Positions 1-11,296 of a DNA stretch of 64,000 nt are shown here, in pieces (positions within the stretch are counted from its first letter, which is position 1; the number at the start of each line of letters is the position of its first letter). The position numbers were made by a program, and so were the translations under genes. The stretch covers positions 744,001-808,000 of the forward strand of contig JAPEHQ010000014.1 in assembly GCA_027405735.1 (NCBI GenBank), read 5' to 3'. The DNA comes from Mucor racemosus (Eukaryota; Mucoromycota; Mucoromycetes; Mucorales; Mucoraceae). The notes under the pieces are model-generated. The model was given only the letters and a program-made list of their open reading frames with translations. It made no database searches and was not told the DNA's origin.

Positions 1-514
1 TGTACATACATGATTTGAAAATAATTTTTAGTGTATTATAATTCCAAAATATACTAAACTGTTTGCTAAATATAGAGTAAAAACTCTCTGAATTTATTTG
101 TAAAATATGCCAAAAATATTAATATTATATAAATGCAAAAAATCCTTCATAAAGTATAGTTATTCAGCAAGCAATAGAACGTATTTTTTCATTTGTTATA
201 TCAACGATGGTTTAGAGAACACTCAAGCAAGAATTTTTTTTTTTTTGAAATTTGACAGCAAATCATATATAATTTTTTGCTACTGAAATTTCTACTATAG
301 GCAATAATCTATGGGCTATTGGTATCTGTTCGAAAATAAAAGAGCTAATACCTGAATTAGCATTATTGGTGTCGAGCCGGGTTTTGCCAACCAAATTTAC
401 TAGTATAAGCTGGGCTTTACAACATCCCTAACCAGAATATAAGTACACTGACCTAACATTGACCAAAACTGACCTAAAATTGATTGTAAAAAATTGAGCA
501 TCTAAATTAAGATA
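1..514. other. A+T-rich spacer before first family A repeat
   Basis: No reading frame with recognisable protein character and no RNA gene seen apart from the small MITE at 358-430. Homopolymer A and T runs are frequent. Confidence 0.5.
358..430. mobile_element. hAT-type MITE, copy 1 (73 bp)
   Basis: Short palindromic element starting TAG and ending CCCTA, whose two ends are imperfect inverted repeats built around GTCGAGCC and GGCT. The flanks are ACCTGAAT and ACCAGAAT, an 8-bp target duplication with one mismatch. A close relative lies at 21551-21632. The 8-bp duplication and TAG start point to mobilisation by a hAT transposase; it has no coding capacity. Confidence 0.65.
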
Positions 515-943
515 CTAATTTTTTGTGTTCACAAGATAGATCCAATTGAAAACTACTCTACACTTTTTTTTTCAGTCAAAAATACTCATTTTTCGTCGAG
601 ATAATCAAAATAATAGTTTACGTTATAGCTTAAACCTTATGATAACTGGGTTCCAAAGTTGATTTGTTGTAAAATCGATCAGGAAATGATTCAAAAAAAA
701 AATCGTTAAATAGCTCATGAACTGTAAAGTAAGTTGAACTAGCGTATTAAGCGATTTTTGTACAGTCTTGGATTCTGCAACCATCTAAATAAAATTCAAA
801 TAAATATTTTACATTAAATTTTGCGTAAAATATGATTGAAATTTTCGAGGTTTTTTGAAGGTACACATCACTTTTCATAAGCATGTTTTAAATTTGAATA
901 ATGGAAATAATGCAGAGCAAAATTATCTATTGATAAAGCTATT

Positions 944-1293
944 TGATGTATCATTCTTAAACCGGATCATGTCAAATCCAAAAAAGTAAACAATAACAGA
1001 TCCGGAACCGGAAGTTCCTTAATTAAATATTAACTATACAATGCTCCTAACAGCATGGTATAGAAGCATGGTATAGAAGCATGATGTAAAGCATGATACA
1101 CCAGTGCGATATTCCAACATGATATACCAACATAACACATTACTATTAAATAATATCTAAACTACCTTATCACATCATTAATTCCCCAAATCAAATAGTA
1201 TATAAACCCTATTAATTTCATTCCAATAAACGATATCTCTTTACTTGATTAAATTTCTAATTTTATTTAACCTAAACATATTTTGATAAATCA
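944..1293 (+). mobile_element. Solo LTR, family C (350 bp)
   Basis: Starts TGATGTATC, ends GATAAATCA (TG...CA), and is bounded by a perfect 5-bp direct repeat CTATT at 939-943 and 1294-1298. It contains TATAAACC followed by pyrimidine-rich sequence, as expected of an LTR promoter. The other copies are 1735-2073 (opposite strand), 22452-22586 (partial) and 40818-41118. TG...CA ends with a 5-bp duplication are the hallmark of LTR retrotransposon integration followed by LTR-LTR recombination. No internal region survives here. Confidence 0.85.
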
Positions 1294-1734
1294 CTATTGT
1301 TGAACCTTTTAGCTGTATTTTTCGTAGAGAAAACGAGATTTTTGTCCAAATTTTTTTGAAATTCAGAATTTCGAATGAGGGTATACAATGGAAAAATTGA
1401 GGCTAGAAACGAAGGTATCTCTTCATAAACATCTTTGAATATATCTCCACGAAAAATCAATATTTTGGAGAAAACTAAATTACATCCAAGAGAGCTCAAC
1501 GAGATGGATGACATGAATGTAAAAAAAATGTTGCTCAATTTAACCAATATTTTGAATATTTACTACAAAAAGGTCAAAAAAATTAAAAAAAAATAAAAGT
1601 GCTCAGAATCCTTTCATACTGAAATATGTTACAAAGTACTTTAAAACAGGTAAGTTTTATTATTAAAAGCTGGTAATATAGCTTAATTTTTTGTAGAGAT
1701 ATAAAGGCTCAAAAGTTTAATTTTTAGTAGTGAA

Positions 1735-2073
1735 TGATTTATCAGAATATGTTTAGGTTAAATAAAAACTAGAAATTTAATCAAGTAAAGAAATATCGTT
1801 TATTGGAATGAAATTAATAGGGTTTATATACTATTTGATTTGGGGAATTAATGATGTGATAAGGTAGATTATATGTTATTTAATAGTAATGTGTTATGTT
1901 GGTATATCATGTTGGAATATCGCACTGGCGTATTATGCTTTTGTACCATGCTTCTATACCATGCTTTTAGGAGCATGGTATAGTTAATATTTAATTAGGT
2001 AACTTCCGGTTTCGAATCTGTTATTGTTTACTTTTTTGGATTTGACATGATCCGGTTTAAGAATGATACATCA
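1735..2073 (-). mobile_element. Solo LTR, family C, opposite orientation (339 bp)
   Basis: Reverse complement of the LTR at 944-1293, with terminal TGATTTATC and GATACATCA and a perfect 5-bp duplication GTGAA at 1730-1734 and 2074-2078. The two insertions are about 440 bp apart in the same family A repeat. They give an inverted-repeat appearance but have different target duplications, so they are independent events. Confidence 0.85.
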
Positions 2074-2480
2074 GTGAATACCTGTAAAAATCTGAAACAT
2101 CAGCGGCACTAACCACTAAGAACGTTATGGCATCTGCTGGAAATAAGATATTTTTGGATACTTATTTTTTGATTAAAGCTGAACGTCTCAGGTATATTAG
2201 CATATAATTTTCATTTAGTGTTATTTACTGAAAAAAAAAAGTAGTAGGACAAGGATGAAAAGTGAGAATCATTTTTTAAGGGAAAAGCAGTGAATCTTAC
2301 CTCTTTTTGAGTCTTTTGTAGGATATAAAATAAATTTAGAAATAGGCAGCATAATGTGGCCAATTTATATTGATTTAGCAGCGTCTAAGCTCTAAGGTAT
2401 ATCCTGAAAAGTGTTTAATACGAGGTTAGTTATAGAAAAGAGAGCACACCTTGATTTTGAGATTGAAAACTACTATGAAA

Positions 2481-3137
2481 ATTTGTTTTACTCAAGTAGA
2501 TACTTAGTGTAACGTCTTTAGGCTACATAAATTAGAGAACTATTGATTATTATTAGATAATTTGATACTGATTATTGCATAAGAATTGTGGCTATTTATA
2601 CTGTTCAAATATTCATAAGGTTAGCAACTAATAACAAGTAATGTAAACTATTCGTAACGGGTGAGAGTACTGTACATTGTACAATATGTTATGTCAGGAG
2701 ATTATGTCAATCTCAAAGCTAAAATATGTACTAAATCATTTAATAAAAATAAAGAAAAACTGTTATAAAATGAAAGAACATAATAAAACTAAAGAACTTT
2801 ATTGTAAGATCGAAACATCTTCTTTTATATTCACATTCTCTAATTATATGATTAATCTACTAAAATGAGTCTATTTGTATATATATATATCCAATCAAGT
2901 ATAGTAGGTGACACACACTAGTTCCACACTCCTCAATACGTACAGTATAAACTGAGCTTTATAACATAATACACAGCAATAATGTATAACTTATCATAAT
3001 ATCAAACTGTGTCGTAACCTTAACCAACAACAAAGAATGTACACAGACTTGTGGACGCAACACTGTACATGATAAAGTGTATACCCAAGAGATAACTATT
3101 GCAAAGGGAATATATAGTATACCAAATGGCACAGTAT
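2481..3137. other. A+T-rich spacer without recognised gene
   Basis: I see no gene. A 63-codon open frame at 2677-2868 has lysine/isoleucine-rich composition typical of random A+T-rich sequence, and nothing suggests splicing. Confidence 0.4.
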
Positions 3138-3273
3138 TTTATAAATGTCGCGTAGATCATAAACTGATTTAAGGAGACATTTGCAGTTTTACAATATAAA
3201 TTTATTTATACTTAGACATGCATGGCTTAATCCTTGAGACAAGCATATGAATACTGGCAGGATCAACCAGTTA
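3138..3273 (-). rRNA. 18S rRNA 5'-end fragment, diverged (pseudogene)
   Basis: Read on the minus strand from 3273, the sequence follows the universal start of small-subunit rRNA: CTGGTTGATCCTGCCAGTA, then CATATGCTTGTCTC, TTAAGCCATGCATG, CTAAGTATAAA, and more loosely the AAATCAGTT...GATCTACG block. This covers about the first 120-130 nucleotides of 18S. Several substitutions (for example TATTCATATG where AGTCATATG is usual) and the loss of the rest show a dead fragment. The next stretch of 18S occurs separately at 5330-5460 on the same strand but upstream, so the order is permuted. Confidence 0.85.
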
Positions 3274-4069
3274 ACTAAATGAATAGGGACACTATATCAA
3301 AAAGATACACATGAAAGAAGAGCAATAACAATTAGGGGGTTAATGTACCACTTACCCTTTGTTTCAAGTTACATGGAGTTCAATTAATAAAAATCACACT
3401 ACAACAGTGTCGTTGTTATTTTACTCGTTACCAAGTTACTTTAGCGTCAAGATTATTACTGAACCTTTAGCGAAATCGTATTATTTTTCTTGCGAAATAC
3501 TGAATCAGAATATAATAAATATTTAAAACCTGTTTTTTTAAAAAAATAAGTGTAAAACATATTACACTACAACTTTAATTATGCATGGATGGAACGTTCA
3601 CTTATTAACTTTGGTAGTTATCATTGTTATATATGCCAATTTTGGCTGATTTAGCGCTATTTCTAGTTTTGAAATGGTTTACTGGCCTTGGTAGGCGCAA
3701 ATAGCAGGTAACCAACTTGTTGTTCAAACTTGCGAAATGCACAATGACCCATGGGAGCTGGTATCCGAGGTATTTGTAGTACCTATTCATAGGGATGATT
3801 GTATTTAAATTGTTTTCAATAAGAATGCGCAGCAAGCTATAAGTCCACTTTGGTGATGAGCTTCTCAACACACAGTAGTTTATTGATGTTGCTCTTTGAG
3901 ATCAGCGTGTCAAAGATGTATCCCTACTATCATGTAAAGTTGGAAGTTATTAGAATTAAAATTCGCTGAGATAAGGCTTCTGTTATCGATTTCTTACGGT
4001 TGTAAAAAGTAGGTTTCAGGTGGTTTTTAAATGGGTTTCGAATATTTTCGCCCAATATTGAGTCACATT
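3274..4069. other. Spacer with a weak coding-like minus-strand frame
   Basis: Contains a minus-strand open frame (3605-3871, 88 codons) with fairly protein-like composition, including a YKYLGYQLP segment that loosely recalls a LINE reverse-transcriptase C-terminal region; this is not enough to assign it. It ends about 330 bp before the 18S fragment on the same strand. No other gene seen. Confidence 0.3.
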
Positions 4070-5203
4070 ATGTAAAATCTTCAAATAAGATAGATCTAAC
4101 TCCAAGCTACTCTGCATTTTTTGTTTCAGAAAAAAATATTGATTTTTGGTCAAGATAATTAAAATAATAGTTTTTATCACAGCTTATAACCTGTCCCAAA
4201 ATTGCTATAAAAAAATGGACGAAAAATGATTCAAAAAAGATTGTTTAAATGCTCATGAACTGCAAAGTAAGTAGACCTAGCGTAATAAATGGTTTTTGTA
4301 CAGTTTTAAATTCTGCATCCATCTATATAAAATTTAAAAAACATTTTCACATAAAATTTTGCGCAAAATGCAATTGAAATTTTGGAGGTTTTTTGAAGAT
4401 ACACGACACTTTTTATAAGCATATTTAAAACTTAATAAATTGAAATAATGCGCAAAAAAATTATCTATCGATCGAGCTATTGCAAAATCTTCTAGCTGCA
4501 TTATTCGTAGAGGAAAAAACATTTTTGTCCAAATTTTTTTCTGTTTCAGAATTTGGGATGAGGGTATACAAGGGAAAAATGGACGCCAAAAATGGTGGTG
4601 CCTTTTTGTACACATTTTTGAGGATATCTCCACGAAAAATTAATATTTTAAAAAACTCTAAATTGGATCTGAGAGAGCTTAACAAGCTGGGTGACATGAA
4701 TGCAAAAAAAATGTTGCTCAATTTAATCAATATTTCGAAACCTACTATAGAAATGCCCAAAAAAATGAAAAAAAAATAAAGGTGCTCAGAATTTTTTTAT
4801 ATTAATACAACTTATAAAGCACTTTAAAACAAGTAAATTTTATTATTAGAAAGAGTTAGTATAGCTTAATTTTTTCTGGAGATATGAAGCCTCAAAGTTT
4901 TCAATCCTTTAGCAGCGAAATACGCGTAAAAAATCTGAAACCTTAGCACTGAAAAATTAATAGCAACTGCAAAAAGTAGGATATTTTTGGATACTTGTTT
5001 TTGGATTAAAGCTGAACATCTCAGGTACATTGGCATATAATTTTTTCTTGGTGTTATTTAATGAAAAAAAAAGTAGAGCAGGGATGAAAAGTGAGACCCA
5101 GTTTTTAAGGAAAAGCAGTGAATTTTACGCGTTTTTGAGTCTTTTGTGAGATGTAAAATAAATTTAGGGATAGGTAGCATAATGCGACCAATTAATTTCT
5201 GTA
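4070..5203 (+). repeat. Family A repeat, copy 2
   Basis: Uninterrupted copy of the repeat also at 515-2480 and 50855-52070. In its middle is a plus-strand frame (about 4480-4779) with a run ISPRKINIL, a downstream ELN and a lysine-rich end with the stop at the same place as in the other copies. The 3' end joins the R element at 5204. Confidence 0.75.
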
Positions 5204-5329
5204 TGATTAACCGCTGGGATGAAATAATATAGTGGTATAATTGAGGGCCAAGCGTTCTTGGTAATTGCTGGATAAACTTAGTACGCTAGGATTTTCTTAT
5301 ATCCGGTATCAAGACTCTACACTTCAATA
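5204..5329 (-). repeat. R element fragment (LTR-like), fused to rDNA
   Basis: Matches the reverse complement of 50070-50282 and the plus strand of 39264-39452 (shared blocks ACTTAGTACGCTAGGA, TTCTTGG). It begins TGATTAA, the complement of the TTAATCA end at 50282. It is cut short at the TATTGAAGTG block, where sequence passes directly into the 18S rRNA fragment. Full copies have TG...CA ends of about 213 bp, so a short LTR is possible; no clean target duplication was found. Confidence 0.6.
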
Positions 5330-5460
5330 TTATGAATCATCAAGGGAAACTGGCTTTACCCAGCGTTGACTTTATCTAATAAGTGCACCCTTTCGTAAGT
5401 CAGGGGTTTTTTTTGCATGTATTAGCTCTAGGAGTACCACGGTTATCCAAGTAGTAGTAA
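5330..5460 (-). rRNA. 18S rRNA internal fragment (about nt 130-260), pseudogene
   Basis: On the minus strand this reads TACTACTTGGATAACCGTGG, then CTAGAGCTAATACATGC, GCACTTATTAGATAAAG and GATTCATAAT, an unmistakable conserved stretch of eukaryotic 18S rRNA. It is bounded by the R element on one side and an inverted-repeat MITE on the other. It is better preserved than the fragment at 3138-3273 and represents the following segment of the gene. Confidence 0.9.
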
Positions 5461-5468
5461 ATAATATG

Positions 5469-5609
5469 TCACTATGAAGAAAAAATCTCATGATTCTCTT
5501 AATTGTGCCATATTAAGACAAAATTCAAAAAAACATGCAGTAAAAATTTTCTTATTTTCCTTAATGTGGCACAATTTAAGAGAACCAAGAGACTTTTTCT
5601 TCATAGTGA
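5469..5609. mobile_element. MITE-like inverted repeat (141 bp)
   Basis: The left arm (5469-5517) and right arm (about 5560-5609) are near-perfect inverted repeats of about 48 bp, beginning TCACTATGAAGAAAAA and ending at CATTAAG/CTTAATG, with a centre of about 45 bp. It sits directly beside the 18S fragment. No target duplication could be fixed with certainty, so the superfamily is open. A hairpin transcript would be possible. Confidence 0.7.
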
Positions 5610-6110
5610 AAAGGATGTAAATACCATCTTAAATGGAATAATCAATGGGAATAGTATCTAACTCTTGTTTACTCTCATTACTCTATACTTGAAGTCGTTG
5701 CATCTAGATCCTAGATTTTAGATACAAAATATCAAAATCCATTATAACTTATGGAGTGTAACATTTTCTGAAAGTATTGCAACTGCGTTAATATGGATAG
5801 CTAATTATAGAGTGTAACAAGCCAAATCCAGATGTAGTTTAAAAGTGGATATAGTTTTTTCATTGATTTATTAATTAGAAATAAAAACAACGAAATATTA
5901 TGGAACTTAACTGTTTAGATAGCTTTTGTTTATAATTAGAAAAATTCCTATAATAAAAACAATAACAAATTCATTAACATACAGTATCTGGGGATAAACT
6001 ACCTGCTATTATACCGACTTTTCGGTAAACCTTTATGTTCTGAAAGACGATAAATACAAAGAAAAGTTTATTATTGAAAAGAATCTAAATCCTAAAAAGC
6101 CTTTTTTCTA
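5610..6110. other. Spacer between repeats and first gene
   Basis: No gene seen. Around 5725-5765 is a stretch containing GGAGTGTAAC that recurs inverted at about 20465-20515 (GTTACACTCC), indicating another dispersed repeat. The last part is probably the 3' flank of the TCD1-like gene. Confidence 0.4.
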
Positions 6111-7774
6111 TTATAATACATGATTCCAGGCTATTTGAACATTTTCTTCACGTTCAAAATGCTTTAAAACCTTTTCGTAAATTTCTTTGCCATAATGCTC
6201 TTCTAAATCAACATTGTCTGGTAAACTATCATGTTCTTTGGCTTCTTGTCTAGTCAAACAAACAATATTAAAATAACCAAGAGGTTTTGATTTATCCCAT
6301 CTTGTCAATGCTAGTTTATCGTTGGGTCCAGAAATGACAGATTTTCCATGCCACATTTCTTCAAATATGTATGCAACATCTTGGACATCCAAAGCACATA
6401 TTCTAATTCAATCGTTAATGAAACTGCATTTTGTTCTCTTTTTTTTTCGGGCACTTACTTTTCATTGAATATCTTGACTTCTCTATTCAGTAATTCTCTG
6501 TGAACTCTTCCATATAACCCATCTCTCAATTTAACTGGAAGTGGATTGAAATCGGGATACTCTGCTAATTTTAAAATGATAAATGTTGCAATAGCCATAC
6601 CAAACATACTTGGGATTGTACCAAGTACAGGCAAAATACGTGATCTAAAGTCTGGTAATGCAGAAAATTCATCTCTATCTTCGATTTTTTCTTCCTCTGT
6701 TGAATAAAAACAATTAGTTTTCTATGCATTTCGGGCGCTTTTGGAGGGGGGGGGGAGATGTTTTACCTAAGGGTAATAATTTGACATGATGTGGTTTTTC
6801 GGTTGAATATGCAACAGGAACTTCATTAAGAATACCTAATTTCTTGAGTCTTTGTCTTACTGAACGAGCAAGAGGGTCCTCTATCGTGTAAAAAATATTG
6901 GTTAAAATCAAATCGTAAAATGTTAATTTCCAAACATACCAAATGTTTCGCTAATATCTGCAATTTGAATACGAGATGGATCTGCTTTTGCACCAGCACC
7001 CATTGAACTAATAACAGGTAACTTTTTATCATGGCAATATTTGATCAAATCAATTTTGGTATTAATATTATCAATGGCATCAATAACATAATCAGGATTG
7101 CCTAATAAATGTATACATGTCAATACCAACATTTTTGTTATTCAATTTCAAACTTTACCGCCTAACAACGCATCGACATTATCAGCATTTAACAAATCAA
7201 TGCAATCCTCCACTTCAACAAAAGGTGCAATTTGCTTGAAATGAGTCTTGATACATCTTACTTTAGGAGTACCGACATCTTCCAATGTAGCAACAGCATG
7301 TCTATTCAAACTACTCAATGTTACTTGATCAAAATCTATAATACGAATTCGCTTTACACCGGAGCGCATCAACATGAGAGCAGCCCATGATCCAACACCA
7401 CCAGCACCAACTACGATAACAAAAGAATCTTTTACTTTATCAGCACCTTTTTGACCCAAGAATGCTGTATTTTTACTCAATTGCTCCTCAATTAATCTAT
7501 CATCAAAAATAGTAGGAGGAGGTAAAATTTGAGGTTGACCAGATTTATTTACAGTGCCTACAGGTGTCAAATCAATTGTACTACGAAGCTCTGCTTCCTT
7601 GAGTTCATCTTTGAGTGTTTTTGCTCGACTTTTACGTTGATTTGATTGCCATGTCAAAATGCTGGATGCTGTTAAAGCTGATGCAGCTACTGCAGTTAAA
7701 GTCAACTGAACAGAGTTTGGGTGTTTCTCGATAAATTGACTCACAGAGTCTGTAAACTTTTCGATAAAAGACAT
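6111..7774 (-). CDS. TCD1: tRNA threonylcarbamoyladenosine dehydratase (TcdA/Tcd1-Tcd2 family)
   Basis: ThiF/E1-like enzyme that uses ATP to dehydrate t6A37 to cyclic ct6A in tRNAs; the yeast paralogs Tcd1/Tcd2 sit on the mitochondrial outer membrane. Five exons (7159-7774, 6940-7101, 6767-6880, 6459-6696, 6111-6402) join in frame to 473 residues, close to yeast (about 430-450). A hydrophobic stretch at residues 24-41 fits an N-terminal membrane anchor. The nucleotide-binding GxGGVG is at 123-128, followed by RIRIIDFD and the SLNRH segment, then VIDAIDN and PVISSMGAGAKADP, all typical of TcdA. Its start lies 276 bp from the divergent SEC21, suggesting a shared promoter region. The family is firm; choice between Tcd1 and Tcd2 is arbitrary. 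Confidence 0.92.
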
Positions 7775-8050
7775 GGCTCAAAAAGTGAAAAAATATTTTA
7801 TTACATTGCTTTCTAGGTTTATACTGAATTTCATGACGTTGAATAGTACATTTCTAGCCAATCAATGACACTTGTGTATCATGTTTAACACAACTTACAG
7901 AAGGCGCTTGCTGGGTATTCGACGTGTCCTTATAAGCTTCAAAGCGGCCTGTTTTGGTTTTGCTTTATCACGTACTTTTTTCAAATTTGTTTTATATTGA
8001 ATATCTCGAGTCTATTTCACACTTTTTAAACAAAAAAGAAAAAAGATCAA

Positions 8051-11000
8051 ATGAGTTACGCTAAAAGAGACGAAGACTCAGGTAAAAACAAAACCAAAAT
8101 GTTTATTTTTCTTCGCAACTCTAACAAAAAACTCATCTTGTTTTTCTTTATATTCTTGTAGGAGACGTTAATGTCTTTTCACAAATTAACAAGTCTACAG
8201 TACTTCAAGAAGCTCGTGCTTTCAATGATTCACCTATCAATGTTAGAAAATGTAGATTATTGTTGACTAAAATTGTTTATTTGCTTTCTTTGGGTGAACC
8301 TTTTAACTCCCAAGAAGCAACCGACCTTTTCTTTAATGTGATTAAGCTTTTTCAATCCAAAGATGTAAGCTTTCTAGCAGTTTGTTACATCAAACAACAC
8401 CTAATTTAATGTATATTTCAATAGACTTCTCTTAGACAAATGATGTATTTAGTTATTAAAGAATTATCTGGAATCGCTCAAGATGTGATCATGGTCACTC
8501 AATCTTTAATTAAAGATATTCAATCCAAGCAAGAAACCATCTATCGTGCTAATGCTATTCGTGCCTTGTGTCTTATCACTGATCCTTCCATGATCCAAGG
8601 TATTGAGCGTATCATCAAGGCATCAATTGTTGATAAGAATCCTTCTGTATCCGGCGCTGCTCTCGTTTCATCTTACCATTTATTTGGTACTTCAAAAGAA
8701 ATTGTCCGTCGCTGGGCCACTGAAGTACAAGAAGCTGCTCATGCTAAACAATCCGGTGGTTTTGCTTCTGCTGCTTCAAGTTACATTACTAGTTTTGGTG
8801 GCAGTTCTTCTCAACAAAGTCAAGCTGTTGTTTCTATTAGTGGCATTGCTCAATATCATGCCATTGGTCTTTTATATCTAATTCGTCAACAAGATCGTAT
8901 GGCTATTGCTAAATTAGTTCAAACTTTCTCTGGAAGTGGCCGTGGTGGAAGCAATGGTACTCTCAAGAACCCTGCTGCTGTTTGTATCTTGATTAGATAT
9001 GCTTGTAAGGTCATGGAAGATGAGCCAGGGTAAATATATTAGATGGAATGTAATGCAAAAATTATAAAATTAACGTTGTATTTGATAGATCAACTAAGCG
9101 TATTTATGAACTTTTGGAAGGATATTTAAGACACAAGAGTGATATGGTTAATTTGGAAGCTGCTCGTGCTATTTGTGAGATGAAGGATGCTTCAGCTAAA
9201 GAGCTTTATCCTGCTATTTCTGGTAAGTTTTTGTTGCTTTGTCAAGAAAGATATTTTTTTAAAAATTGTTTTGTATAATTCGTAGTTTTACAACTCTTCT
9301 TGTCTTCTCCCAAGCCTACATTGCGTTTTGCTGCTATTCGTATCTTGAACGCTCTTGCTTTATCCAAGCCCTCTGCAGTTTCTCCATGTAATTTGGATAT
9401 TGAAAATTTGGTTTCTGACCAAAATCGTAGCATTGCAACCTTCGCTATTACTACCTTGCTTAAAACTGGTAATGAAGCATCTGTTGATCGTTTAATGAAG
9501 CAAATTTCTAGCTTTATGGGTGAGATTTCTGATGAATTCAAGGTGATTGTTGTTGAAGCTATCCGATCTCTTTGCATGAAATTCCCTAATAAGCAAGCTG
9601 TTATGCTTACCTTCTTGAGTGGTGTTTTGCGTGATGAAGGTGGTTATGATTTCAAAAAGGCTGTTGTTGAAGCTATCTTTGATATGGTTCGTCATATTCC
9701 TGAATCAAAGGATGCAGGTAAAAAAAAGAGAGAGAGAGAGAGAAAAAAAATCTATAGCAATGTATTAACTATTATTATATTAGCATTATCTTATTTGTGT
9801 GAGTTTATTGAAGATTGTGAATTTACTAAACTTTCAGTTCGTGTTCTTCATATGCTTGGTGCTGAGGGTCCCAAGACTCCTACTCCTACAAAGTATATTC
9901 GTTATATTTACAACCGTGTTATCCTTGAAAACTCCATCATTCGTGGTGCTGCTGTCAGTGCTCTTGCTAAATTCGGTACCAATTGTCCTGATACCAGTGT
10001 CAAGCAAAGTGTCAAGGTTTTATTGGCTCGTTGTCAAGACGATGTAGATGATGAAGTCCGTGATCGTGCTACTTTGGCTCTCGAAATGATGAAGAGTGAG
10101 CAATTAGCTAAACTTTACAGTGTTGATGACTCTACTTTTGCACTCCCCATTTTGGAGCGTGAGTTGGTTGAATATGTTAACCTTGGTAATAACAATACAA
10201 AGGCATTCAATTTAGCAGGCGTCCCTGTCATCAGTAAATCTCAAGAAGAAGATGAGCGTCGCCGTAATAGACCTCAAGATTTGACCACCATAGCTACATC
10301 ATCCCCTCATCCTTCGTCTACTCCTGCAACACCTCAAGCAGACAATAAATCTAATAGTCAATTGGATCAACAAGCTGCTTATGCTGATGCTTTATCTGCT
10401 ATTCCTGAAATTGCTGCCTTTGGTGCTCTTTTCAAGAGTTCTGCAAAGATTGCAGTTACTGAAAGTGAAACAGAATACGCTGTTCATTGTATCAAGCACA
10501 CTTTTGCCAAACATATCGTATTCCAATTCAATTGTCTTAATACTTTGAATGATCAATTATTAGAAGACGTTGAAATGGTTATGCAAATTGATGATGAAGA
10601 TGCTGGTTTGGTACGTGTGTTGGAAATTCCTGCTCCCAAGTTGGAATATGATATTCCTGGACAAATCTACGTTGCCTACGAAAGAGAAGATGTGGATGAT
10701 TTCCCCATTGGTAAGAAAAAAACTTTATAATATAAATATATACGAGAAACTAATATTAATGTGTAGCTTCATTCACCAATACATTAAAATTTGTCATTAA
10801 GGATTGTGATCCTACTACTGGTGAACCTGATGAGGAAGGTTATGAGGATGAATACCAAGTAGAAGAAATTGATTTATTGACAAGTGATTATATCCGTCCT
10901 ACCTATGTTTCTAATTTCGAAGAAGAATTCTCAACTTATGCAGAAGGAGAGGCAATAGAAACTTTGGCATTAGATCGTGAAAAGGCACCTAGTCTTCAAG

Positions 11001-11233
11001 CTGCTTGTACTGCTATTATAGATTTATTAGGCATGCAACCTCTTGATGATACTTCTTTGCCACGCAATCCCAACGTTCATACATTGATTATGGCAGGTAC
11101 ATTTTTGACAGGCGAGAAGGTATTGGCAAGATGTCGTATGACATTTAATTCTTCTTCTGGTGTTGCTTTTGAAATGTCTGTGAGAAGTGAAGATGCTACT
11201 ATTTCTCAAATTGTACTTTCTGCAATTGCTTAA
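8051..11233 (+). CDS. SEC21: Coatomer (COPI) gamma subunit, Sec21
   Basis: Gamma-COP, a core adaptor subunit of the COPI coat that drives Golgi-to-ER and intra-Golgi transport. Seven exons (8051-8081, 8162-8364, 8425-9029, 9089-9222, 9286-9717, 9784-10710, 10767-11233) splice in frame to 932 residues, almost the length of yeast Sec21 (935). The N-terminal two thirds form the adaptin-like helical solenoid (for example RANAIRALC, ENSIIRGAAVSAL). A linker rich in Ser/Thr/Pro/Gln follows, then the C-terminal appendage domain with a late DCDPTTGEPDEEGYEDEY acidic segment. One intron (9718-9783) starts with a GA-rich microsatellite. The first exon is only 31 nt. It converges on PEX12, with 63 bp between stop codons. 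Confidence 0.95.
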
Positions 11234-11296
11234 TCTTTTTATCCCTTCTTTTTTTTATTATAATAAAAATACATTCATTCACTAATTTTTTTAAAT

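Larger units (their letters stand above)
515..2480 (+). repeat. Family A repeat, copy 1 (interrupted by two solo LTRs)
   Basis: This segment aligns by eye with 4070-5200 and 50855-52070 over more than 1 kb, and its 3' half also with 23340-23830. Shared landmarks are a CGAGATAATCAAAATAATAG block near the 5' end, TCATGAACTG and CTAGCGTA in the middle, and a GGATATTTTTGGATAC block near the 3' end. Two solo LTRs (944-1293, 1735-2073) interrupt this copy and come out cleanly at their 5-bp duplications. No transposase, reverse transcriptase or terminal repeat was recognised, so the class is unknown. Confidence 0.75.

Noticed and set aside
1272..1547. Minus-strand frame repeated in all family A copies (also 4461-4760, 51205-51519)
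   Set aside because: The plus-strand frame over the same bases keeps a common end and fewer disruptive changes; the minus frame overlaps an LTR end at 1272-1293 in copy 1, so its start there is accidental.
944..2073. A single long-TIR transposon spanning both inverted LTRs
   Set aside because: Each 340-350 bp arm has its own, different, perfect 5-bp duplication and the middle is ordinary family A sequence.
2677..2868. 63-codon frame as a small gene
   Set aside because: Lys/Ile/Asn-rich as expected from random A+T-rich DNA.
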